Assembly (NCBI RefSeq): GCF_034314045.1
Contig: NZ_JAVIWL010000001.1
Coordinates: 5,084,001-5,148,000 of the forward strand
Direction of reading: 5' to 3'
Origin: Glaciimonas sp. CA11.2
Lineage (GTDB): Bacteria > Pseudomonadota > Gammaproteobacteria > Burkholderiales > Burkholderiaceae_D
Length of the DNA: 64,000 bases
Shown here: piece after piece, positions 27,574 through 36,400 of the stretch
How the letters are laid out: the number at the start of each line of letters is the position of its first letter
Numbering within the stretch: the stretch's first letter is position 1
Notes under the pieces: model-generated
Database searches by the model: none
Told to the model about the DNA's origin: nothing
The model's input: the letters and a program-made list of their open reading frames with translations, nothing else
Made by a program: the position numbers and the translations under genes

Positions 27574-27927
27574 TTAGCATGTTTTTGGTGGGTTGCATAA
27601 AGTAGGTGATTTAAATGGACTATCCATAATTGGCGTAACAATTGGTTGTAGCCATAAGCTACCAATCGAGAAACCTGTTTGCACCCAAGGATTTTGTGAA
27701 ATCACATATGCGGGAATAAGAATCGAAGCGGAATCGTAAAGAGCTGTTCCTGAACTGGCTGGTTTTAACAAATAATTAGTCGTTTTAAATGCGCCAGCCA
27801 GTACGGCGAGTCCCAAATTTACAGGGGAAGGTGTCCAAATAGACGCCGCACCTAATCCTGTCGCAGCCTTATCAGTAAAGTCCACCATATTGTCATGATG
27901 TTGCTCGGGCGTTGTATCTGGCGTCAA
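27574..27927 (-). CDS. Hypothetical protein, possible toxin or immunity fragment
   Basis: A 117-codon frame from a TTG at 27927, with AGGTG a few bases upstream. A Thr/Pro/His start is followed by two weakly hydrophobic stretches (LGLAVLAGAFKTT and ILIPAYVISQNPW). It matches no family I know. It lies 70 bases downstream of the ParE toxin gene on the same strand, inside the CDI graveyard. It could be a fragment of a larger lost gene. Confidence 0.35.
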   Translation of the reverse strand: MTPDTTPEQHHDNMVDFTDKAATGLGAASIWTPSPVNLGLAVLAGAFKTTNYLLKPASSGTALYDSASILIPAYVISQNPWVQTGFSIGSLWLQPIVTPIMDSPFKSPTLCNPPKTC

Positions 27928-27997
27928 TTCACCTACAGACTTTCAATTGATTAGAAAATACATTAATAGCTGCTTCTTAAATATTGTATTGGTCCGA

Positions 27998-28327
27998 TTA
28001 CGTAACCCTCAAAAGTCGTCGGGTAAGTAATGATTCCATATCTCTTCTAACATCGACAATGACATGCACATACATGGTGTCTTGCCTTACTTCGTAAATG
28101 ACGCGATTCATTCCAGATAAGACTTGCCTGTACTGTGTGAGATTTAGCTTTTCAATTTCACCTGGAATGCAACCAGCCTGCGGAAAATTTTGCAGATTAC
28201 GAATGGCGTCTTTTATTTTCGCGTAAGTAGTGCGCCAAGTGTCAGCGGAAAAATTCTTGATAATATAGGCTCTGAGTTCTTTCAGATCTTGCTCAGCCGA
28301 ATCGAGTATGACGACTCTGAAGCCCAT
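27998..28327 (-). CDS. RelE/ParE-type toxin
   Basis: A 109-residue basic protein with the ParE/RelE pattern: VILDSAEQDLKELRAYIIKNF near the start, QNFPQAGCIPGEI, then YRQVLSGMNRVIYEV and VHVIVDVRRD. Family members poison gyrase (ParE) or cleave mRNA on ribosomes (RelE). Its ATG overlaps the antitoxin stop by one base (TAATG), so the pair is translationally coupled. The sequence looks intact. Confidence 0.85.
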   Translation of the reverse strand: MGFRVVILDSAEQDLKELRAYIIKNFSADTWRTTYAKIKDAIRNLQNFPQAGCIPGEIEKLNLTQYRQVLSGMNRVIYEVRQDTMYVHVIVDVRRDMESLLTRRLLRVT

Positions 28328-28596
28328 TAGTGATCAGCCTTATCCAGTTCAGCGAACACATCCTCAGCGTCACGAAATTTACCTTGCTCAATTTCACGAT
28401 TACCGAGTGCCAGAATTTTTAGCAGCGCGAGCGTTTCTTCTTGTTCTTCAAAGCTCTTCACGTCCATAACAACCAGCTTGGCTTCACCATTTTGCGTAAT
28501 GAGCATAGGCTCACGATTTTCGGTGATGTCTTTGATAATTTCAGCGGCGTGACTCTTGAGGTAGCTGATAGGCTTTACCTGAGTTGAGAATTTCAT
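28327..28596 (-). CDS. Phd/YefM-type antitoxin
   Basis: An 89-residue antitoxin with the Phd/YefM fold: YLKSHAAEIIKDITENREPMLITQNGEAKLVVMD. The N-terminal part binds DNA and the acidic C-terminus wraps the toxin. AGAGGT precedes the ATG. It is the first gene of the operon and should repress its own promoter through the near-palindrome at 28635-28650. Confidence 0.87.
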   Translation of the reverse strand: MKFSTQVKPISYLKSHAAEIIKDITENREPMLITQNGEAKLVVMDVKSFEEQEETLALLKILALGNREIEQGKFRDAEDVFAELDKADH

Positions 28597-28634
28597 GATC
28601 AGACCTCTATTGCAAATGAATGAGGACCAATTTT

Positions 28635-28650
28635 AGTCCTAATTAAGACT
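28635..28650. promoter_or_regulatory. Near-palindrome, likely antitoxin operator
   Basis: AGTCCTAATTAAGACT is a 16-base palindrome with one mismatched pair. It lies about 40 bases upstream of the antitoxin start, where Phd/YefM autoregulatory operators sit. Confidence 0.45.
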
Positions 28651-28760
28651 CATGTACATAGCCGGAATTCGTATTTTTACAATGAAATTAGTAGCATTTG
28701 CACCCGCGAAGAATGCAAATATGCAGGGACTGCCCGGACAGCTTGGACAGCTTGGACCGA

Positions 28761-29268
28761 CTAAATCTTCAGCCTTGGAAGATGAACCTGCTCTGCACTA
28801 CCCGTACCACTGCCGTCTGATCTTTCAACGAAATAACTTTTAATGACATTGCTATCATTGACAATCTTCATTGCTGGTTTGCAATCGCGGATGACTTCCA
28901 GATCGGCTTTGCTCGGTCTATAGCCCGTGATTTGTTCTGGACGGAATGCACCTGATAAAACTGCCTCCAGAAAAACTTGTGACTTGAATTCTTCGCTGCC
29001 AGTCAAGTGAAGTCGCTGCCATCCCTTCTCTACAGCCAATTTGATAGCGACCTTGATTTCGTCGTCCGTGCTACTCGCTATTTTTATTTGGCAACCATAG
29101 TCATAAATTTTTCCGCCACCATTCAGGTTGATTTGAAAACACATGCCGATCTCGGTTACAATCTCGTCCACCCCATTGCAATGCTCCGCAAATATCTCCA
29201 ACAAAATCGGAATGTAGGTTCTGGAAAAAATCGCTTCGCGGTATTTTCTGCCGTTCTTGAAATCGGTA
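28761..29268 (-). pseudogene. LPD7-like domain fragment fused out of frame to fhaB sequence
   Basis: The open frame ends at 28761 and contains DDEIKVAIKLAVEKGWQRL, HLTGSEEFKSQVFLEAV and ITGYRPSKADLEVI. This resembles large polyvalent protein-associated domain 7, found in relaxases and polymorphic toxin proteins. Upstream of 29268 the DNA becomes a copy of fhaB, but the fhaB frame differs by one base, so a direct fusion would need a +1 shift. A start at the internal ATG of MCFQINLNGG is possible. I treat it as a displaced effector tip or relaxase remnant. Confidence 0.5.
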
Positions 29269-29767
29269 ACCGTTGGTGTGCCCTTTAGAAGCGGACGCCC
29301 CGATCTGAAAGCTGAGTCCGGTTTGCTGACCGTTGGAACCGAGCGTAGCGCCAAGTCCCACGTTGCTGCCACTGTTGGTCGATTGCACATCGGTGGTGTT
29401 GGTGGCGGCGATCAAATGAATATTGCGCGCCGCGTCGAGGCTGATGTCGTGTGCTTGCAGTTTAGCGCCTTCCATGCGGATATCACCCTCGCGACTGGTA
29501 ATGTTAATTGTGCTGGCTTGCGCTGTCGTGCCACGCGCTTGCGTTGCCCTGTTCTTGCTGTCCTGCTTGCTTTGACCTACACCCAGACTGACGCTGACGC
29601 CAAAACCCTCACCCTTCGCATCCGGATCAGGCGGTTTTTTGGCGAGTACATCTTGAGTCGCATGAATGCTGCCATTAGCGGCATCGGCCAATCCCGGCAA
29701 TGCCGCCGACAGTTTGTAGGCGTCATAACCGGCTTTGAGGGCAAGTGCACCTTTGAGGCGATGATTG
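29269..29767 (-). pseudogene. 499-bp duplicated internal fragment of fhaB
   Basis: This segment aligns without gaps to 32579-33077 inside the large exoprotein gene, at a constant offset of 3310. I count about 13 mismatches, so identity is near 97%. It encodes residues corresponding to roughly 2026-2192 of that protein and remains open in frame. It has no start and ends abruptly at both borders, so it cannot make exoprotein by itself. It could serve as a recombination arm for swapping the distal part of fhaB. Confidence 0.88.
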
Positions 29768-29874
29768 GACAATTCCTATCGGTGTTCATAATCCACTAGC
29801 AAGTTAGTTCCAAGATTGCGATTTTCGTTATTTGCGAGGGGCATTTCCTCCTGACTGATCGGTACTTTGAGGAA

Positions 29875-29910
29875 GATACCGATACTGATACTGATACTGA
29901 TACTGATACT
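29875..29910. repeat. Hexanucleotide tandem repeat (GATACY)6
   Basis: GATACC is followed by five perfect GATACT units and then a GATTTT. It lies between the duplicated fhaB fragment and a small membrane gene, outside any frame I trust. Such tracts change length by slippage. Confidence 0.85.
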
Positions 29911-29988
29911 GATTTTATTGAACGTTTCTCTATTACCATTAGAAAAAAATAAACCTATTACTAGAATACAATATGTAATTCGACCAAC

Positions 29989-30222
29989 TTAGTTGGTTCT
30001 TTCGCTGTACGCGAACGGAGCTGGCAAGCTCCAATTTTTAAACACCTCATTTAAAATCCATATCAACCAAACCGTGATATCGAGCAAAAGAACCATTTGA
30101 TCGAAAGCACCACTCATTGCCACAATTCCCTTCATAGCATTAGCAATGCCGACTAAACTAACGAGCATTTTCATCCAGAGCATATGGTTCATTGTATATG
30201 CCCTGATACATAATTCTTTCAT
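29989..30222 (-). CDS. Small membrane protein, possible immunity protein
   Basis: A 77-residue frame with two hydrophobic segments (MLVSLVGIANAMKG and MVLLLDITVWLIWIL) and a polar tail. The ATG at 30222 has a weak ribosome site; a second ATG ten codons later (MNHMLWMK) has AGGGC in front. It lies 24 bases downstream of the DUF4926-like immunity candidate on the same strand, so it belongs to the tail of the CDI operon. Small membrane immunity proteins are known in CDI systems, but nothing here proves that role. Confidence 0.45.
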   Translation of the reverse strand: MKELCIRAYTMNHMLWMKMLVSLVGIANAMKGIVAMSGAFDQMVLLLDITVWLIWILNEVFKNWSLPAPFAYSERTN

Positions 30223-30245
30223 GCTTTTCTAGCTGAACTTCGTGA

Positions 30246-30455
30246 TTATTCGGTACGCTGTACAAGTTCCAAATCATCTTCCTTCACTGTTAGCACTGCA
30301 AGCGAATCACCTACATTATCGACAAACTCGACTTCGTATTGCGGATGCATTGAGGCAAACACCATCAACACAGCTCCAGATGTTCCACTTGGAACATCTG
30401 GAGCAAGAGATCGAATTGATCTTACGACATCATATTCAAAGAATTTTGTTTTCAT
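30246..30455 (-). CDS. DUF4926-like small protein, candidate CdiI immunity protein
   Basis: A 69-residue protein with FEYDVVRSIRSLAPDVPSGTSGAVLMVF and YEVEFVDNVGDSLAVLTVKEDDL, the pattern of DUF4926. Its start overlaps the stop of the giant exoprotein gene by four bases, the normal place of the immunity gene for a CdiA toxin tip. DUF4926 proteins often sit next to DUF6883 toxin domains, as here. It would neutralise the toxin in the cytoplasm. The pairing is inferred from position and family. Confidence 0.7.
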   Translation of the reverse strand: MKTKFFEYDVVRSIRSLAPDVPSGTSGAVLMVFASMHPQYEVEFVDNVGDSLAVLTVKEDDLELVQRTE

Positions 30456-33400
30456 TTTTTGGTCGGAATGCCTGTTGTTAGTCTAACTATGCCGTCATTG
30501 TTGCGAATCCATCCAAATGTGACGTCAATCACTTTACCGTTTGCACCAGTGATAGGAATAATTTGATTAAATTTGACGCCTTGTTCAATAACACCTATCT
30601 GCACTGCTGAAGCTTCGCTAAAAATAATTTGATTGGCAAGCTGGTTGGCATTACTTTTATTAAATCCAAGGGCGGTGTCAAACCATGTTGCTTTGGAACC
30701 ACCGATCGGATGATCCGTATTCAATAGATAGCGAGCTAATTTATCATCAACGCTTGCTCGCGTGGCTGCGAGCTCTATACCTGCACCTTTTGCCCCAAAT
30801 ATTTTTGCCAAAGTCCCGGTTAAATTCCCCACCAACTCAGGCATGGCAGCCAGCCCCAGCAATTCCAGCACTGTATTCTTATCAGCCCCCGCCAACTTAG
30901 CCTGATCAATATCCCTCGATGTCATTCCACCTAACAACGCTGTCTGTTGCGCGGTAATCTGCTGCAACTGTCCCGGATTGTCCTGGTACAGCATTTTTCT
31001 CTGCTCCAGAGCATCGACCGCATTAACAATACTATCTACCTTTGAGATACAGGAATAATCGTCACAGGATTTTCCAACATATTTATTGGCAACCGCGACA
31101 CGGTCGTCAGCCCACGCCGTAGGATTCTTGGCACCATATCTGGCTTGCTGTTCCGGTGTCCAGGAACCATCGGCGTTACCGCTTAAGAATGGGTTGGCAT
31201 GTTCTGCCGCCGTCGCCTGAAACATGGACGATGGTTTATTTTCTGCAATGAACTGTTTTGCCACCTCATCGCTTTTCCCGCCCTTTTGCGCAGCATCATC
31301 AACTACCCCATAGCCAGTTGATAGTAAGCGTTGATATGCCTCTTCGGGAGATATTTTTTCACCCGTTTTTTGCTCTAGATATTGTTGATACTGCGTAGCG
31401 CTATCCTTCGCCCATTTTCTCTCATCAGGATGCAACTGCCGGTTATTTACATCAGCAATCACCCCCACATTCGCCCCAATCCCCGCATCCCCCAAGCTTC
31501 CGCCAGCCAATGCCCCCGACGCCGCGCCGACCAAAGATGCACCCAAGCTCATCATGTCATTAAAATCCTGCGTTCCAGGTTCATAACCCTGACTAATTAA
31601 ATAATCACTTAATACCGGTACCATCGCTTCATGCATCATGCCAGCCGCAAGTCCGGCGGCTGCGCTGCCGCCGCCGATCCTGGCTTCGATCAAGCCGACG
31701 ATGCCGTGCAGGGCGATTTTTTGCGGGGAACCGTCTGGCCATTTTCCTTGCGCCAGATCGCCGACCATGTTGGTCAGCACTGCGCCAACCAAACCCGCGA
31801 TGCGCTGATTGTCTTGTGCTTGCTGTTGTTGTAGTTGCAGATCCTGCGCTTGTTGTAGCGTGAGCGTATTGGATAGCGTCGCATTGGCGGTGGTCGCGTC
31901 GCGCTCGGTGAGTGTGTTTGCGGTGGCTTTGCTATTGGCGTCCGTGGTGGCGTCGCCGCTGCCAGTGATGGTGACCGTGGCGGGGCTGATGACGCTGTTG
32001 GTGTTGCTGCGGTCATCACCGTTTTTGGGCATGCCGATACCGCTGAGATTGCCTAGAACGTTGCCCATCACGTTGCTGGCGATGCTGCCGGTGGAGAGGC
32101 TGACACTGATACTTTCGGCGTCGGTGTGCTGGGTATTGACGAGATCGCGGCTGGTGAGGCTGGCGGTGCGCAGACTGTTTTTGTCGGCGTCGGCTTGGCT
32201 GGTGATGGCAGCACCGGTGAGGTCGGTATTGCCTTTGACGTTGATGTCAAAGCCGCCTTTTCCAGCGGCGATGCCGCTTTGTCCGACTGCACTGCGATAG
32301 TTGTGGTCTACCGTTTGGCGTGCGTAACTGACACCGCCACTAGCCAGCACGCCGACGCAAATGGGTGGAATACATAGACTGAGACTGAAGCCACCGTTTT
32401 CTTGTTTGCTGTCAAAGTTGCTGATGTCCTGTTGCGTCAAGATGTTGAGATTGCCGCCAATGTCGAGATTGACTTTGTTGGCCGCCAGTTGCGCACCGAT
32501 CATATTCAGATCGCCGCCACTTTTAACGCGGAGGTGATTGGTGGCGCTGATCTGGGTATTGTCGTAGGTAGTCTCATGACCGTTAGTGTGCCCTTTAGAA
32601 GCGGACGCCCCGATCTGAAAGCTGAGTCCGGTTTGCTGACCGTTGGAACCCAATGTAGCCCCAAGTCCCACGTTGCTGCCACTGTTGGTCGATTGCACAT
32701 CGGTGGTGTTGGTGGCGGCTATCAAATGAATATTGCGTGCCGCGTCGAGGCTGATGTCGTGTGCTTGCAGTTTAGCGCCTTCCATGCGGATATCACCCTC
32801 CCGACTCGTGATGTTGATTGTGCTGGCTTGCGCTGTCGTGCCACGCGCTTGCGTTGCCCTGTTCTTGCTGTCCTGCTTGCTTTGACCTACACCCAGACTG
32901 ACGCTGACGCCAAAACCCTCACCCTTCGCATCCGGATCAGGCGGTTTTTTGGCGAGTACATCTTGAGTCGCATGAATGCTGCCATTAGCGGCATCGACCA
33001 ATCCCGGCAATGCCGCCGACAGTTTGTAGGCGTCATAACCGGCTTTGAGGGCAAGTGCACCTTTGAGACGATGATTGCTGGTGTGTTGACGTTCGGCCAC
33101 CATGTCACCGATACGCGTGACCGCACCACCTATGCTGCCGGTTAAACTGCTGCCTAAGGTCACGCTGTGGCTTTCTGCATGATATTGACTGATGCTGTTG
33201 TTGTGCACTGCTTGCAAATCGACGGCATTGCCGCCAATGTTGAGCGTGTCTTTTGCCAACAGTTCCGCGCCTTGTGTGGTGACATTGCCTTGCCCTGTGC
33301 CGCGGTATTGCGAATCCAGACCTGCTTGCAGGTTGAGATTGCCGCCATTGGCCGATAGCAGGCTGGTGCTGTAATCGGTCGTGTCTGCACTGCTATTTTG

Positions 33401-36400
33401 TAGTGCACTGTTGGTGCCGTAGTTAGTGAAGCGCGCATTAGCTCCACCTGTGATATCCATTCTGGTGCCGCTGCTGTGACTGCTGGTATCGGACGTTTGC
33501 GTGTTGGCAGCGGCGAGTACGTTGATGTTACGTCCAGCGCCGATGCTGATATCCTGATCGGCGGTAATCGCGCTGGCGGTGATGGTGGTATCGCGCCCAC
33601 TGTTGATATGTACATTGGCGCCGCTGATATCGCTGCCAATCTGATAGATGCTTGTATCGGTCTGGGCCTGATCCTGCGCAGTCTTGCTATAACTAAGTCC
33701 TGACATGAAGTTGGCAGAGAGGCCGTTGCTGGTTTCCTCGGCAGAGAAACTGTTTTGGCTGGTTTGTTGCGCACTGGTGATGTTGACATCGCGTCCTGCA
33801 TTCAAGGTCAGATCGTTCTCGGCGATCATCTGACTGCCGTGGATGGTGGTGTCGCGCCCTGATTGCATGGCAATTGTCTTGCCGGTGAAGCTGCTGCCGA
33901 TCGCCTCTGTGGTCTGGGCATTCGCTTGCGAACGGCTGCTGGAAGACGACAACAGGCCTTTGGATGTAGTGTGGATGGCCTGATCGAGACTGCCGCTTTG
34001 TTGCCCCGTACCGATCGTGATATCACGTCCTGCAACGGCAGCCAATTGATCCGCAGCATTGACGGTGGCGGCGCTGGCGTGAATATCCTGACCGGCAATC
34101 AAGGCCAGATTACCACCCGCATTGATCGCGCTGCCATTGACTTGCGTCTGACGTTCATTGAGGTGATTTTGATCGTTGTAACGGACATTGCTGGTGGCTT
34201 GCGTGGTGACGGTATCGAGGTTCAGGTCACGACCAGCTACCAGTGCCGCGTCGCCGGTTGTGTTGAGCGTAGCCGCTACCAGATTAATGTCACGTCCGGC
34301 TTGTATCGATAGTTGATCGGCAGTGATGCTGGCGATGCTTCCTATGCCGATCGTCGTGCCGTTTTTGCTATTGCTGGTTGTGGTGTCTGTACGCAGCGTG
34401 ACATCGTGACCGGCGAGAAGTCCGACGCGGTGACCGCTGATGCTGCCGCCGCTGTTAAGGATGTCATTTTGGGCAATTAATAATGTGCTGCCGGTTTTGC
34501 CGGTACTGCGTAGCTTGCCGCTATTAGCGATGTCGGCGGCATGGACGACCAGATTATTTGCCGCTTGCAGCGTGCCGCCGTTGTTGAGACTGCCGTTTAC
34601 CGTCAGGTCGATATCGTGGGCGGCGATGAGGCTGCCAGTGGGCGCAATGTCGCCAGCGCTCGCGCGACTGAGGTAGACCACGGGCGCCAATACCTGGGTC
34701 TGACTGCCATCTGCCAAGGTAACTGTTTGACTGACCAGCCACACCATGTCGGTAGTGAGCGCGGCCATTTGTGCGGCGCTTAATGCAATGCCGGGTGTCA
34801 GCTGGAAGGCATCAGCGCTGGCGACTCCGGCCTCCATCAAGGCCTGATATTGGGTTTCGTTGTTAGTGTAGTCACCTAGAAAACGCTTGCCGGTCAGTTC
34901 GGCGATCTGGTCGTTGATCAGCTTCTGCTCATAATAGCCATCACCCAAGCGCTTTTGCAGCCGTTGCGGATCAAATGAGAGGCGACGCAAAAGATAGTCG
35001 CTGGAAATAAATTGTTTGTAGTTGGTAAACGCCGGATCGGTTTCAATCAGATACGGCTGCCCCGGTTGTGGATGGACAATAAACAAACCATTGTTGGGTA
35101 GCACCAAATTGGGTAGCGGCGTAGTAGCCGTGCCCACTGTATGGCGTGCGCCGTCGTCGAGTGTCTTATCGGCGGCATTAGCGTCTAACTCGCTGCCGTC
35201 GATGAGGGGGACATCACCGCTATCAACGCCGTTGCCAACGGCATGGTTGGGACCAGTTACCGGTTGCGTATGATCTTGTTGGGTCCATACCGCTAACGCC
35301 AGCGGCACCGAAGGCAGAACGACATCGTAGGCGGCTCCGTCATTGTCGTACTGATAGTGGTTGTCGTGATGGCTGCCGCTGACCCAATGATAGTAGTTTT
35401 GGCCGGCGGTCATCGTCTGCGTGGTACGGATTTCTCCGGCTGCGCCAAGATTGTGGATCGCTTCGGCATTGCCACTGAGCGTACCACCGGCAATGATGGT
35501 GCTTTTATCGTTGATAATCGTGCCAGATAACAGCATATTGCCGCCGGACGTGATCATGCCGGGATCGCTATGCGTTACCACTGTGTGCTGCACGGTCTGT
35601 TGGTAGTCGCGCTTGTAGAACTTCTCAAAACGCGCACCACCCGGAACCACCAGCACGATGCCGCCTTTACCCGTTTCGGTCAAACTGATCTGATCGGCGC
35701 GATACCAGATGTCGCTGTTCCAGGCGCGGTATTCTGTAACGTGACGGGTCAACGCGGGATCGTTCTGCAAACCGGTGCTGAAGTGATTATTTTCATTGAT
35801 CAATGCGGCGGTGGAAAGACTTAAAGCGCCACCGGCGTCGATGGTGGCGGAGCTGTTGCGGATTACTGTGGCGTTGCCAGTGACGTGCCCATCGGCATCG
35901 AGTCCGCCGCCCAGCACCATGTCGCCCATGCTCTGAAGTAAAGCGTGCTCACGATTGATGATCGTGTCAGCGCCGATCTGCAACGTATTACGCGAGGCAA
36001 TTACACCGGCCTGCTGGCTGCTGGGGTCCGACGCATTGATCAGCGTGTGCGCGCCGATCACGATATCGTTGCCGTAAATACGTCCGGTATTGTGGAGAGT
36101 GTGGACTGCGTGCAGGATGGCGCTGCCCTCGCCACTGTTGATCAGGCCGTTGTGCTGGTTGTCGATCATGTCAGCACGCAGGTGCAAGTGGCGTACTGCG
36201 GTGATATCACCACTATTTGTCAGCGTACCGGTCGTGGTCAGTGTCAGATCACGATTGACCAGAAACGTATTGCCTGCGGTGTGACGGTAATCGCTCTGCA
36301 AATGTAATGTCGCGTCCTGTCCTGCAATGAGCGTGCCTTCGCCGGTCAGGGTCGCCGCATCAATTGTCACATCACGCCCGCTTGCGATGGTCCCGCCGTT

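Noticed and set aside
29257..29799. 180-codon plus-strand frame across the fhaB duplicate
   Set aside because: It mirrors the plus-strand shadow frame in the source copy and is antisense to the recognisable exoprotein frame.
29875..29910. Hexamer tract as a CRISPR or iteron origin
   Set aside because: Perfect microsatellite without spacers, rep gene or DnaA boxes.
32402..33145. 247-codon plus-strand frame inside the exoprotein gene
   Set aside because: It is antisense to a clear filamentous repeat region, and many such long shadow frames occur there because of the repeat composition. It has no ribosome site.
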